From contig NZ_ARXU01000004.1 in the NCBI RefSeq assembly GCF_000756655.1, positions 186,001 through 250,000 on the forward strand: DNA of 64,000 nt, given 5' to 3'. The DNA is from Alcanivorax jadensis T9. Lineage in GTDB: Bacteria; Pseudomonadota; Gammaproteobacteria; Pseudomonadales; Alcanivoracaceae. The notes beneath the pieces are model-generated. The model saw only the letters and a list, made by a program, of their open reading frames with translations, did no database searches and was not told the DNA's origin. Positions within the stretch are counted from its first letter, which is position 1; every line of letters starts with the position of its first letter. Shown one piece after another: positions 16,323 through 25,371 of the stretch. The position numbers and the translations under genes were made by a program.

Positions 16323-17648
16323 TCAGAGCACCATGGCAGCCAGCCAACCTGCGGCGATCAGTGGCAGGTTGTAATGAATAAAAGTGGGAATCACCGTGTC
16401 GCGGATATGGTCGTGCTGACCATCGGCATTCAGGCCGGCGGTGGGCCCCAGCGTGGAGTCCGAGGCCGGGGAGCCCGCATCTCCCAGCGCGGCAGCGCTT
16501 CCGACCAGGGCGGCGGTGGCCAGCGGGGAGAAACCCAGTGCCAGGCAGAGCGGCACATACAGGGTGGTGATGATGGGGATGGTGGAGAACGACGAGCCAA
16601 TCCCCAGCGTCACAAACAGGCCGAGCAGTAATAACAGCGCCGCTGCCAATGGTGGACTTTGCAGGCCGCTGGTCACGCTTTCCACCAGCACGGGCACCTG
16701 CCCGCTGGCGCCTACCACCGCGGCATAGCCGTTGGCGGCAATCATGATAAAACCGATCAGGGACATCATTTTCACGCCCTGGGTAAAGGCATCCTGGGAT
16801 TCCCGCCAGGGCACTACACCCCCCGCTGTAAACACCAGAAACCCCACCAATGCCCCGAGAATAATGGAGTCGCTGTAAAGCTGTAGTGTCAGGGCCGCGG
16901 CCAGGGCGATGGCGGCGACGATGACGTTGCGCGGCGAGAGCGAGACGTGCTGTTCCTCGCCGGGGAGCTCTACCGGCTGATAATCGCGGGGCTTGCGATA
17001 GCGGATGAACGCCAGAATCAAACCCACCACCATGCCCGCAGCGGGCAGTAGCATGGCCAGCGGTAGCTCTGCTTTGGGAATCTCAAGGCCGGCTTTTGCC
17101 AGGCTGGGGCCGAGCTGGGTATGCAGGAAAATACTGCCGAAGCCCACCGGCAACACCATGTAGGGCGTGATCAGCCCGAAAGTGAGCACGCAGGCGGCCA
17201 GTCGTCGATCCAGGCGCAGCTGGTGCATCACCTCCAGCAACGGTGGCACCAGGATGGGGATAAAGGCGATATGAATGGGCACCAGATTCTGGCTCATGAT
17301 GGCGGCAGCCAGCAGTACCGTGAGTAGCAGGGTACGGATCAGGCGCAGCTGGTCCGGGGCCGGGGCGCGACCGAGTCGGGCGATGATCCGTGCGGCTAAC
17401 CATTCGGTGATGCCGGAGCGGGCAATGGCCACCGCAAAGGCGCCGAGCAGGGCATAGCTCAGTGCAATATTGGCGCCGCCCCCCAGGCCATCGCCAAAGG
17501 CTGCAAGGGTGTTTTCCAGGTTCAGTCCACTACCAATGCCCGCCACCAGCGCCGCGCACAATAGCGCCAACACCACGTTCATGCGCGCAATACTCAGTCC
17601 CATGAGCAGAATCACGGACCAGACGATGGGGTTGAGTAACGGGTTCAT
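16323..17648 (-). CDS. Na+/H+ antiporter family protein (YuiF/NhaC-like transporter)
   Basis: 441 residues, strongly hydrophobic with about 11-12 predicted membrane helices. The N-terminal segment (NPIVWSVILLMGLSIARMNV) matches the YuiF-type N-terminal domain, and the rest matches the Na+/H+ antiporter (NhaC-like) fold. Conserved polar stretches include GDAGSPASDSTLGPTAGLN near the C-terminus. It probably exchanges protons or sodium with a small anion or amino acid; the substrate is uncertain. Monocistronic by context. Confidence 0.8.
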   Translation of the reverse strand: MNPLLNPIVWSVILLMGLSIARMNVVLALLCAALVAGIGSGLNLENTLAAFGDGLGGGANIALSYALLGAFAVAIARSGITEWLAARIIARLGRAPAPDQLRLIRTLLLTVLLAAAIMSQNLVPIHIAFIPILVPPLLEVMHQLRLDRRLAACVLTFGLITPYMVLPVGFGSIFLHTQLGPSLAKAGLEIPKAELPLAMLLPAAGMVVGLILAFIRYRKPRDYQPVELPGEEQHVSLSPRNVIVAAIALAAALTLQLYSDSIILGALVGFLVFTAGGVVPWRESQDAFTQGVKMMSLIGFIMIAANGYAAVVGASGQVPVLVESVTSGLQSPPLAAALLLLLGLFVTLGIGSSFSTIPIITTLYVPLCLALGFSPLATAALVGSAAALGDAGSPASDSTLGPTAGLNADGQHDHIRDTVIPTFIHYNLPLIAAGWLAAMVL

Positions 17649-17798
17649 GGCGCCTCCGCCGGGCTGGCTGGGTCGGTTGGAAGGCGCGGAGTTTAGCAGG
17701 GGAGGAGGAAGGCGTGCTAACCCTGGGGCGGTGCACGCCGACCTTCGGCGCGCGCAGGGTAAGCTGCCGCTGGTGGTCTACCTGACAAGATGGTGAGG

Positions 17799-18314
17799 TT
17801 ACCGGTCGTCGGTGCGGTGCGCTTCCCCCTCTATCGTCACATTGCCATCGTGATTTTGGCGGGGTGGTTGCTGGAAGGGGTTGGCGCCCTGTTGGTGTTG
17901 GGTATAGCGGGTTTGGGTATAGGTAAAGCCGCCGCCCTGCATGGTGGTGAAGCCCTGCAGGGTGCCTTTCTCTATGACCTTGCGAGCCATGGCACGGCGT
18001 GAACCTGGTAGCAGCAGGGCAAAGCCCACCGCATCGGTGATGAAGCCGGGGGTGATCAGCAGGGCGCCGCCGAGCAGCAGCATGATCCCTTCCACCATTT
18101 CCTGGCCGGGCATGTCGCCCTGTTGCATACGCTGGTTGAGACGTATCCAGGTCTCCAGCCCCTGGCGGCGGAACAGGTAGCTACCCAGCAGGGCGGTAAC
18201 CACGGTGGCGACGATAGTGATCGGCCAGCCAATCAGGCTAGCCACTTTCGCCAGCACCAGCACTTCCAGCAGGGCAAAACCGAAGATGAAGAAGAAAATG
18301 CGACCGAAACCCAT
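17799..18314 (-). CDS. fxsA: FxsA family membrane protein
   Basis: 171 residues. The first 120 residues match FxsA (suppressor of phage F exclusion in E. coli): FGFALLEVLVLAKVASLIGW, then LLGSYLFRRQGLETW, then LLLGGALLITPGFITDAVGF. About three to four membrane helices are followed by a polar Gln-rich tail (QTRYTQHQQGANPFQQP). The molecular role is unclear for the family. It is read away from the LysR gene upstream on the same strand. Confidence 0.88.
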   Translation of the reverse strand: MGFGRIFFFIFGFALLEVLVLAKVASLIGWPITIVATVVTALLGSYLFRRQGLETWIRLNQRMQQGDMPGQEMVEGIMLLLGGALLITPGFITDAVGFALLLPGSRRAMARKVIEKGTLQGFTTMQGGGFTYTQTRYTQHQQGANPFQQPPRQNHDGNVTIEGEAHRTDDR

Positions 18315-18371
18315 GGGGTGTCCTGTGTCAGAGGTATATGTGTCTCAAGATGGTGTTATTTGGACAGGGAT

Positions 18372-19286
18372 TCAAGGGGCTGGTTCCGGGGCCATGGAAT
18401 CGGTCAGTTGCTGGCGCAGCCAGCGATGGGCGGGGTCACGTTCCTGGGCTTCTGCCCAGAGCATATAAATCGGTACCGGGGGGATCGACACGGGAAAGGG
18501 CAATACCTGCAATTGCAGTGCCTCGGCGTAATGGCGTGCCAGGCGTTCGGGAACGGTGGCGATCATGTCCGAGCGGGCGCTGACGGCCAGCATGCTGGCA
18601 AACTGGGTCACCCGGGCACCGGTGCGGCGCTGCCAGCCTGGTGCGTTGAGAATCTGGTCCAGCGGCAGACGGCGGTTACGGTCAGGCAGCACCACATGCT
18701 CGGCCTCCAGAAATCGTGATTTACTGCAGCGCCCCTTGAAGAGAGGGTGGCCTCGGCGCGCCACCACCACCAGGTTTTCTTCCACCAGGACCTCACGGTG
18801 GAGTCGGCTGTCTTCCTGGACGAAAGCATCCACGGCCAGGTCGGCGTGGGCCTTGTGCAGCATCTCGGCCATGTTGTCGCCGGCGGGGGCGATTTCCAGC
18901 ACCACGTTAGGTGCCCGGTGGCGAATGCGCTGCAGTAGTGGTGGCAGCATCACCATCTCGAAGTAATCCGCGCTGAGCAGCCGGAAATGGCGCTGGCTGC
19001 TGGTGGGATCAAAGCGGTTGCCTGGATCGAGGACATCGCCCAGGGACGCCAGTTGGGGAGCGAGCAGCAGGTGCAATTCCCGGGCGCGGGGAGTGGGTTC
19101 CATCCCCTGGCGGGTTCGCACAAACAGCTCGTCGTCCAGGGTGTGACGCAGCCGTTGCAGCGCCGCGCTGATAGCGGGTTGACTCATCCCCAGTTGGTCG
19201 GCGGCTCGCGACAGTTGCCCAGCTTCCATGATGGCAGCGAAGACGGGAAGCAGGTTCAGGTCGATACTGCGTAAGTTCAGCTTCAT
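18372..19286 (-). CDS. LysR-family transcriptional regulator
   Basis: 304 residues. The N-terminal HTH (LPVFAAIMEAGQLSRAADQL, then GMSQPAISAALQRLRHTL) is of the LeuO/NodD-like subgroup that begins RSIDLNLL. A LysR substrate-binding domain follows. It is divergent from the fatty acid hydroxylase gene at 19383; the 96-bp gap contains ATATCAAATATCAA, an AT-rich candidate LysR-binding region. By LysR convention it probably controls the divergent gene (inference). Confidence 0.9.
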   Translation of the reverse strand: MKLNLRSIDLNLLPVFAAIMEAGQLSRAADQLGMSQPAISAALQRLRHTLDDELFVRTRQGMEPTPRARELHLLLAPQLASLGDVLDPGNRFDPTSSQRHFRLLSADYFEMVMLPPLLQRIRHRAPNVVLEIAPAGDNMAEMLHKAHADLAVDAFVQEDSRLHREVLVEENLVVVARRGHPLFKGRCSKSRFLEAEHVVLPDRNRRLPLDQILNAPGWQRRTGARVTQFASMLAVSARSDMIATVPERLARHYAEALQLQVLPFPVSIPPVPIYMLWAEAQERDPAHRWLRQQLTDSMAPEPAP

Positions 19287-19382
19287 GGATATTACTTATA
19301 TCAAATATCAATTAGGAAAAGGAGTGCCGGCTGGTTATTTTCTGGGGTGTGCGCAACGACAGGATTAAACCGGAGAATAACA

Positions 19383-20300
19383 ATGGATCAGCAACTGACC
19401 GCCTTTGTAACGGTATTCATCATTCTGACAGCAATCTGGGAGCTGGTGGCCGGCCGCACCCGCGACGGTAAAAAGACCCGGCAGGACTGGAAAATCGCTT
19501 TTCTGGCCACCTTCATGATGGTGGCCGTGCAGCGCCCCCTGGTGTTGCTGCTCCTGACGCTGGGGCTTTCCCGGCTGTTTCCCGGCAGTGCCGGTTCTCT
19601 GGCCTGGCTGGAAGCGCAGTATTTCTGGCCGACACTGATCGTCTTCTTCTGCATTGAAGAGTTGATTCACGGCGCATTTCACCTGTTTGCCCATAGCCGC
19701 CGACCGAAGAACCGTTTCCTGCAATGGGTGCAGGCGTTCTACAAGATGAGCCATCGTCCCCACCATCTGGCTGGTGGCCAGGACAACAAGGGCCAACTGT
19801 CAGTGACCCAGACCTTTGTGAATGGTTGGGCCTGGTGGCTGATCATGCCGAATTACACCTTCCAGCTGGTGTGCCTGTATCTGGGCCTGGTGGAAGTGTT
19901 TCTGGTCGGCACCGCCATCAAGGGCATCTGGGCCGCGCAGACCCATGTGAACTGGAACTGGGATCTCTACTTCCATAATCACCAGTGGGCCTGGGTGCGC
20001 AAGACCATGTGGGCGCTGGCCCATGTGCTGACCTTCCCGACCCAGCATCACCACCACCATTCCCGTGGCCCCAATTCCGCCAAGAATGTGACCTCCACGC
20101 TGGCGATCTACGACTGGCTGATCTTCGGCACCCTGGCCATCGAAAAGCAAAAGCCTGACGTCTACGGCTGGCGCCAGAAGGATGACGAGGCCAACAGCGT
20201 GCTTAAACGCTATTTCTTCTGGGATGTGCGCCAGTACATGCGGGGTGGGGCGGCGAAAGCCAAAAAGAAGCGCGAAGAAAAATTGGCGAAAGCGGCCTGA
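19383..20300 (+). CDS. Sterol desaturase / fatty acid hydroxylase superfamily membrane protein
   Basis: 305 residues from ATG 19383 (GGAG 7-8 nt upstream; the longer frame from 19347 lacks one). Histidine motifs of the superfamily are present: EELIHGAFHLFAH, MSHRPHH, and TQHHHHHSR. Several membrane helices precede and separate them. The family uses a di-iron centre to hydroxylate or desaturate lipids. The C-terminal tail is Lys/Ala-rich (GGAAKAKKKREEKLAKAA). The substrate is unknown; proximity to desaturase and fatty acid genes suggests an acyl or lipid substrate. Probably regulated by the divergent LysR protein. Confidence 0.82.
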   Translation: MDQQLTAFVTVFIILTAIWELVAGRTRDGKKTRQDWKIAFLATFMMVAVQRPLVLLLLTLGLSRLFPGSAGSLAWLEAQYFWPTLIVFFCIEELIHGAFHLFAHSRRPKNRFLQWVQAFYKMSHRPHHLAGGQDNKGQLSVTQTFVNGWAWWLIMPNYTFQLVCLYLGLVEVFLVGTAIKGIWAAQTHVNWNWDLYFHNHQWAWVRKTMWALAHVLTFPTQHHHHHSRGPNSAKNVTSTLAIYDWLIFGTLAIEKQKPDVYGWRQKDDEANSVLKRYFFWDVRQYMRGGAAKAKKKREEKLAKAA

Positions 20301-20356
20301 CAGTTACCGCGCTGATGTTGTAGCGCCTCGTTGCGGGAGAGCACGGGATCTTTCGC

Positions 20357-20388
20357 GCCCTGCCGGGGATAGCCTGGCGGGGCTTTTT
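20357..20388 (+). terminator. Terminator after the hydroxylase gene
   Basis: GCCCTGCC / GGCGGGGC stem (one G-T pair) followed by TTTTTAA. Confidence 0.75.
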
Positions 20389-20770
20389 AACATCAGTCTC
20401 GAGTGACGAGGAGCGAGTTGCGAAAAGATAAAACCGGGGACCGGATGCGCCAGGACTTCTACGATGATCTTGTTGGTGGTGGGCCTTTACTACGGCATAT
20501 CTATGAAACCGCTGTAGGAGCTCCTCTTGAGGGGCGAACCGAGCGAAGCGAGGCGGCAGACATATCCGTTCCCGCACCCTTTTTTAAAACCTGTCCAGTC
20601 AGCGTCTGATCATCCTTCGGTTGATTCCCGCGTTCACACACGGTTCGCCCTTCAAGAGGAGTTATTCGCTACGCTCACCCTTCGGGCCGCACGGAACTAC
20701 GTGTGTTACTCCGCTACGCTCCGTTCCTGCAGCGGCTATCGTTGATAGATTGGGAGCACAACCCACACAC
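20389..20770. repeat. Gap with CTGTAGGAGC-family inverted repeat
   Basis: No gene. CTGTAGGAGCTCCTCTTGAG (from 20513) and the inverted arm GTTCGCCCTTCAAGAGGAG (to about 20661) are one divergent copy of the palindromic family. Short open frames here are repeat sequence, not genes. Confidence 0.65.
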
Positions 20771-20800
20771 AAAAAAGCCGCCCCTTGCGGCGCGGCTCCT
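20771..20800 (-). terminator. Terminator of the FabG-type gene
   Basis: On the minus strand, AGCCGC...GCGGCT forms a GC-rich hairpin followed by TTTTTTG. It lies about 70 nt past the stop of the minus-strand reductase gene. Confidence 0.75.
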
Positions 20801-20866
20801 TTGTTGATCATGTGGCAAAAGCCTCAAGTCGCGTTTCAACTTGAAACTTTCAACTTGCTTCTGGGT

Positions 20867-22285
20867 TTAGGCACCCAGCAGCATCTGACCACACACACGC
20901 ACTACGTTACCGGTCAGACCCTGAGAGGCCGGGCTGGCAAAGAAGGCGATGGTTTCGGCTACATCCACCGGCTGACCGCCCTGGTTCATGGCGTTCATGC
21001 GACGGCCCGCTTCACGGATGGTGAAGGGGATGGCGGCGGTCATCTGGGTTTCGATGAAGCCCGGCGCCACGGCGTTGATGGTGATGCCTTTCTCGGCGTA
21101 CTCATCTTTGTAGGCGTCGATCATGCCGATCACGGCTGCCTTGGAGGTGCCGTAGTTGGTCTGGCCCAGGTTACCGGCGATACCGGCGATGGAGCTGATG
21201 GAGATGATACGGCCACCTTTGCCCATGCCGCCGTCAGCCAGCAGTTTTTCGTTGATGCGCAGCTGGCTGGCGATGTTGATGTTCAGCACCATGTCCCAGA
21301 ATTTCTCTGGCATGTTGCCCAGCATCTTGTCGCGGGTGACACCAGCGTTGTGCACGACCACATCGTAGCCGCCGATTTCCTTGGCCTTGGCGGCGATGGT
21401 GGCAGGGGCGTCGTCAGCGGTGATGTCCAGTTCCAGGGTATCGCCACCGATCTGCCCGGCCACCTGGTTCAGGTCGTCGGCCATGGGCGGAATATCCAGC
21501 ACGGTAACGGTAGCGCCGTCACGGGCCAGTACTTCGGCAATAGCAGCACCGATACCACGGGAGCCACCGGTTACCAGGGCTTTCTTGCCGGCCAGCGGCT
21601 TGTCCCAGTCAAACTTGGCAGCCTTGAAGCCCGCTTCGGTGGCGCGAACCACCTGGCCGGATACGTAGGCAGATTTCGGTGACAGGAAGAAGTGCAGGGG
21701 AGACGCCAGTTGCGCTTCTGCGCCTTCGTCTACATACACCAGCTGGGCGGTGGCGCCTTTCTTGATTTCCTTGCCCACGGAGCGGGTGAAACCTTCCAGG
21801 GCACGCTGGGCTACGCGGGCAGCGCCAGTCTGTTTTTCCGGGGTGCGGCCGATGACCACAACGCGGGCACATTTATCCAGCTTGCGGATCACCGGGTGGA
21901 AGAATTCCCACAGGGCTTTCAGCTCGTCCGGGTTCTGGATGCCGGTAGCATCGAATACCAGGCCCTTGAACTTGGCATCGTCTTCGCGGTTGGCGGTGTA
22001 GTTGTCCGCGCTCACGCCCAGCTTGCCGGCTTTCTTCTGCAGCTCGGTGGCGTTACCGGTGTTGGCCAGTACCGCGACCTGTGCTTCCGGAGCCCCTTTC
22101 AGGGTCGCCAGGACGGTGTCGATACCGGTGGAACCGTTGGCGGCACCCACCAGCACACGGCCCTTGATGAAGGAAGCCTGGCCCGGCTGCCAGCGCTCGA
22201 GAATGACCGGAATAGGGAGGTTGATTGCGCCAAACAGCGCCTTGCCCATAGAGGAATTGGCAATCGCCTGATAGGTATCGCTCAT
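20867..22285 (-). CDS. High-molecular-weight 3-oxoacyl-ACP/CoA reductase (FabG4-like)
   Basis: 472 residues from ATG 22285 (AGGA 7 nt upstream). The catalytic SDR domain is C-terminal (about 225-470): TGGSRGIGAA, NAGVTRDK, Ser in SISSIAG, and YGTSKAAV with the Tyr-Lys pair. The first ~220 residues are a degenerate Rossmann-like domain, as in mycobacterial FabG4. This length (about 450) is typical of that group, versus about 245 for ordinary FabG. It reduces 3-oxoacyl thioesters with NAD(P)H. The divergent neighbour fadI suggests a shared acyl-CoA pathway. Confidence 0.9.
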   Translation of the reverse strand: MSDTYQAIANSSMGKALFGAINLPIPVILERWQPGQASFIKGRVLVGAANGSTGIDTVLATLKGAPEAQVAVLANTGNATELQKKAGKLGVSADNYTANREDDAKFKGLVFDATGIQNPDELKALWEFFHPVIRKLDKCARVVVIGRTPEKQTGAARVAQRALEGFTRSVGKEIKKGATAQLVYVDEGAEAQLASPLHFFLSPKSAYVSGQVVRATEAGFKAAKFDWDKPLAGKKALVTGGSRGIGAAIAEVLARDGATVTVLDIPPMADDLNQVAGQIGGDTLELDITADDAPATIAAKAKEIGGYDVVVHNAGVTRDKMLGNMPEKFWDMVLNINIASQLRINEKLLADGGMGKGGRIISISSIAGIAGNLGQTNYGTSKAAVIGMIDAYKDEYAEKGITINAVAPGFIETQMTAAIPFTIREAGRRMNAMNQGGQPVDVAETIAFFASPASQGLTGNVVRVCGQMLLGA

Positions 22286-22465
22286 GGTCCTGTCCTTTGC
22301 CATCAAATGATGAATGAGTCCCGCTTAACCTTATGTCAACCGGGACAGGTTTAAAGGGGTGCCGGAGAAAGAATGGTCAAAATAAGACTTCTTTCGTAGG
22401 GCATGACGGTCAGCCCTGTCGCACACTGGCGCGTATTGAATCACTGCAATGTGGCGGGTGTATTG

Positions 22466-22477
22466 ACCGGCGCCGGT
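22466..22477. promoter_or_regulatory. Perfect 12-bp palindrome between fabG-like and fadI
   Basis: ACCGGCGCCGGT, flanked by TTG on the left and AGTCAA on the right. It lies in the 314-bp divergent promoter region, about 130 nt from the fadI start and 180 nt from the reductase start. It could bind a regulator of both genes; nothing else of note was seen in this gap. Confidence 0.35.
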
Positions 22478-22599
22478 AGTCAAACAGGCGTTTGAGCCAA
22501 TGAGGCCGTGCCGGTTGCGGGTAGACTGCGCCCATTCGAGTGAATACTTAAGCGTTTTCACGCTGTTGTTGCTCACCGCCATCTTTAGAGGACATGACT

Positions 22600-23886
22600 A
22601 TGCTGGCAGGTAAAGCCGTACGTAAGGTTGCCATTATCGGCGGTAACCGTATCCCGTTTGCCCGTTCCAACTCCGCCTATGTTGATACCAGCAACCAGGA
22701 CATGCTGACTGCTGCCATCGACGGTCTGGTGGATCGTTTCAAGCTGCACGGCGAGAAAATCGACGAAGTGGCTGCCGGTGCAGTCATGAAGCACGCCCGT
22801 GACTTCAACCTGGTGCGCGAATGCGTGCTGGGTTCCAAGCTGGCCCCGGAAACTCCGGCCTATGACCTGCAGCAAGCCTGCGGCACCGGCCTGGAAGCGG
22901 CCATCCTGGTGGCTAACAAGATCGCCCTGGGGCAAATCGATTGCGCCATCGCTGGCGGTGTGGATACCACTTCTGACGCGCCCCTGGGTGTGAACGAAGA
23001 CGCCCGCAAGGTGTTCATGGCTCTGAACCGTGCCAAGACCAACGGCGAGCGCGCCAAGCTGGGCCTGAAGCTGCTCAACCCGAAATCCCTGATGCCCGAC
23101 ATCCCCAAGAACGGCGAGCCGCGCACCGGCCTGTCCATGGGCGAGCACCAGGCACTCACCGCCAAGGAGTGGGGCATTGCCCGTGAAGATCAGGACGAGC
23201 TGGCGTGGAAATCCCACCAGAACCTGGCCAAGTCCTATGAAGATGGCTGGCAGGATGACCTGATCACTCCTTTCAAGGGTCTGGAACGCGACAACAACAT
23301 GCGCGGTGATTCCACCCTGGAAAAACTGGCTACCCTGAAGCCTTGCTTCGGCGGCCCGGACGGCACCATGACCCCGGCCAACTCCACCCCGCTGACCGAC
23401 GGTGCTTCCACGGTACTGCTGGCCACCGAAGAGTGGGCCAAAGAGCGTGGCCTGCCGGTACTGGCCTACCTGACCATCGGTGAAGCCGCAGCCGTGGACT
23501 TCATCGGCAAGAAAGAAGGCCTGCTGATGGCCCCGGCCTACGCCGTGCCGAGCATGCTGGACAAGCTGGACCTGACCCTGCAGGACTTCGATTTCTACGA
23601 AATCCACGAAGCCTTTGCGTCCCAGGTACTGTCTACCCTGAAATCCTGGGAAGACGAGACCTTCTGCAAGGAAAAACTGGGCCGCAAGAAAGCGCTGGGC
23701 AGCATCGATCGCAGCAAGCTGAACGTGAAAGGCTCCTCACTGGCAGCCGGTCACCCGTTCGCTGCTACCGGTGGCCGTATCATCGCCAACGCTGCCAAGC
23801 TGCTGAACGAAAAAGGCTCCGGCCGCGCACTGATCTCCGTGTGTGCTGCTGGCGGCCAGGGTGTGGTAGCGATTCTCGAGAAGTAA
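22600..23886 (+). CDS. fadI: Acetyl-CoA C-acyltransferase (FadI-like thiolase)
   Basis: 428 residues. ATG 22600 is preferred over 22594, because AGAGGA ends only 1 nt before 22594 but 7 nt before 22600. Thiolase residues are intact: acylated Cys in QQACGTGLEAA, EIHEAFA, GSSLAAGHPFAATGGR, and the second Cys in SVCAAGGQGV. The length fits the FadI type (E. coli 436). It cleaves 3-ketoacyl-CoA in beta-oxidation, or condenses in reverse. It is divergent from the long FabG-type reductase. Confidence 0.9.
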   Translation: MLAGKAVRKVAIIGGNRIPFARSNSAYVDTSNQDMLTAAIDGLVDRFKLHGEKIDEVAAGAVMKHARDFNLVRECVLGSKLAPETPAYDLQQACGTGLEAAILVANKIALGQIDCAIAGGVDTTSDAPLGVNEDARKVFMALNRAKTNGERAKLGLKLLNPKSLMPDIPKNGEPRTGLSMGEHQALTAKEWGIAREDQDELAWKSHQNLAKSYEDGWQDDLITPFKGLERDNNMRGDSTLEKLATLKPCFGGPDGTMTPANSTPLTDGASTVLLATEEWAKERGLPVLAYLTIGEAAAVDFIGKKEGLLMAPAYAVPSMLDKLDLTLQDFDFYEIHEAFASQVLSTLKSWEDETFCKEKLGRKKALGSIDRSKLNVKGSSLAAGHPFAATGGRIIANAAKLLNEKGSGRALISVCAAGGQGVVAILEK

Positions 23887-23905
23887 TCGCTGGCATGACT
23901 CAGAA

Positions 23906-23932
23906 AAACCGGCCTTCGGGCCGGTTTTTTTA
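23906..23932 (+). terminator. Terminator of fadI
   Basis: AAACCGGCC-TTCG-GGCCGGTTT with a stable tetraloop, followed by TTTTT. Confidence 0.92.
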
Positions 23933-23979
23933 TGCCTGAAATATACGACGGGGATATCTGCCCACCCATTCATGCTGGT

Positions 23980-24006
23980 TTCAGTTACCGTTCAGGGTAG
24001 ATTCAG
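23980..24006 (+). promoter_or_regulatory. Three TTCAG direct repeats at exact 11-bp spacing (response-regulator box)
   Basis: TTCAG at 23980, 23991 and 24002, each separated by 6 nt. OmpR/PhoP-type regulators bind such direct repeats; PmrA/QseB/BqsR boxes are TTAAG-like units with 5-6 nt spacing. The array lies about 70 nt before the first gene of the PepSY/two-component operon. It is therefore a likely autoregulatory site. Confidence 0.68.
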
Positions 24007-24072
24007 GTTGTACTCGTACAGTGTTCTCAATCCCGACAGGGAAACCCAACCCAAAAGGAAAGGAGAAACACC

Positions 24073-24381
24073 ATGACATTGACCCGAACCACTCTGATCG
24101 CAGCCCTGCTTGGCGTGGCTGCCGCCGGCACCGTTTATGCTGATGATGTTCCCCACCAGCAAGTGCCACAACTGGTGAAAGACGGCACGATTCAGTCATT
24201 GGAGACGCTCGACAAGGTGGCTCTGGACAAGCACCCGCAAGCACAGATCACCGACACCGAACTGGAAAATGAATATGGCCGCTACATCTACCAGGTGGAG
24301 CTGCGTGATGCCCAGGGACAGGAATGGGACGTGGACATTGATGCCAGTACCGGCGATGTGCTGAAGGATGAGCGAGACTGA
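24073..24381 (+). CDS. PepSY-domain periplasmic protein 1
   Basis: 102 residues. A signal peptide (MTLTRTTLIAALLGVAAAG...YA) is followed by one PepSY-like domain: LDKVALDKHPQAQITDTELE, then YIYQVELRDAQGQEWDVDID, then [21 protein letters not shown] lies upstream. It is the first gene of a four-gene operon with a second PepSY protein, a response regulator and a histidine kinase. PepSY proteins in such operons are thought to be periplasmic modulators or metal-linked targets; a direct role in sensing is inference. Confidence 0.85.
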   Translation: MTLTRTTLIAALLGVAAAGTVYADDVPHQQVPQLVKDGTIQSLETLDKVALDKHPQAQITDTELENEYGRYIYQVELRDAQGQEWDVDIDASTGDVLKDERD

Positions 24382-24703
24382 TCCCTTGCCAATCCCGATC
24401 CTGGCCGGCAGGGCGAGTCTTCTCGTCCTGCTTGGCCTGATGTCTCCTTCGTTGACCGCAGATGATGTCGGCCATGAAGAGGCCCTGCGATTACGAGAGC
24501 AGGGCCTTGTGCTGCCTTTTGAAACCGTACTGGACGCTATCCATGATCGTTACCCCGAGGCCCGCCTGCTGGAGGTGGAGCTGGAGCGGGATGACGGTAT
24601 TCTTGTCTACGAAATCGAGTTACTGACCCGTGAGCGTGTGGTGCGTGAGCTGGAAATCGATGCCCGTGACGGAACCTGGCTGGACGATGAGCGAGACGAT
24701 TGA
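24368..24703 (+). CDS. PepSY-domain periplasmic protein 2
   Basis: 111 residues, overlapping the previous gene by 14 nt. An internal hydrophobic signal ([21 protein letters not shown]) precedes the PepSY-like domain: [20 protein letters not shown], then [20 protein letters not shown], then [14 protein letters not shown]. It looks like a tandem duplicate of the first PepSY gene, because both end in the pattern D..G..L.DERD. It is followed by the response regulator with a 1-nt overlap. Confidence 0.82.
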   Translation: MSETDPLPIPILAGRASLLVLLGLMSPSLTADDVGHEEALRLREQGLVLPFETVLDAIHDRYPEARLLEVELERDDGILVYEIELLTRERVVRELEIDARDGTWLDDERDD

Positions 24704-25371
24704 TGCGGTTGATGTTGGTGGAAGACAGCGTATCCCTGGCTGATCAACTGATCCCCATGTTGCGTGAGCACGGTTATGCGGTGGACTGGCTGGCTGATGG
24801 CCGGGATGCACTGGTAAAGGCGCACGATGATCCTTTCGATCTGGTGATTCTCGACCTGGGCTTGCCCGGCATGGGCGGGCTGCAGGTATTGCGTCAGTGG
24901 CGGGCAGAGGGCCTGGGCGTGCCGGTGCTGATTCTCACCGCCCGGGATAGCTGGTCGGAAAAGATCGAGGGCCTGCAAGTGGGCGCTGACGACTACCTGA
25001 CCAAACCCTTCCACCCGGATGAATTATTGTTGCGGGTACAGGCCCTGCTGCGGCGCACCCATGGCAACGTCAATGACTCGCGCCTGCGCGTCGGCAGCCT
25101 GACACTGGATGAGCAGCGCCAGAGCGTCTGGCAGGGTGAGCAGGAAATGACGCTGACCGGTGCCGAGTTCCGCATGTTGCGGTATTTCATGCATAACCCG
25201 GGTCGGTTGCTTTCCAAGGGGCAACTGGCTTCCCACCTCTATGACAACGAAAGTGACCGGGATTCCAATGTGCTGGAAGTGCATGTAAACCGGCTGCGCC
25301 GCAAACTCGGCAAGGGTGCGATCGAAACCCGCCGGGGGCAGGGCTATGTGTTCATCGGGGGCGACGGATGA
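24703..25371 (+). CDS. OmpR/PhoP-family response regulator
   Basis: 222 residues from ATG 24703 (stop/start TGATG; a TTG at 24700 is less likely). The receiver domain has the acidic pair in LMLVEDS, the phospho-Asp in [11 protein letters not shown], and Lys in DDYLTKPF. The C-terminal winged helix ([25 protein letters not shown], then [11 protein letters not shown]) matches the QseB/BqsR/PmrA group. Its likely target is the TTCAG repeat array upstream of its own operon. The histidine kinase downstream overlaps by 4 nt and is its partner. Confidence 0.93.
   Translation: MRLMLVEDSVSLADQLIPMLREHGYAVDWLADGRDALVKAHDDPFDLVILDLGLPGMGGLQVLRQWRAEGLGVPVLILTARDSWSEKIEGLQVGADDYLTKPFHPDELLLRVQALLRRTHGNVNDSRLRVGSLTLDEQRQSVWQGEQEMTLTGAEFRMLRYFMHNPGRLLSKGQLASHLYDNESDRDSNVLEVHVNRLRRKLGKGAIETRRGQGYVFIGGDG

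Noticed and set aside
20621-21682. 353-residue plus-strand open frame
   Set aside because: Starts in repeat sequence and continues antisense to the FabG-type gene.
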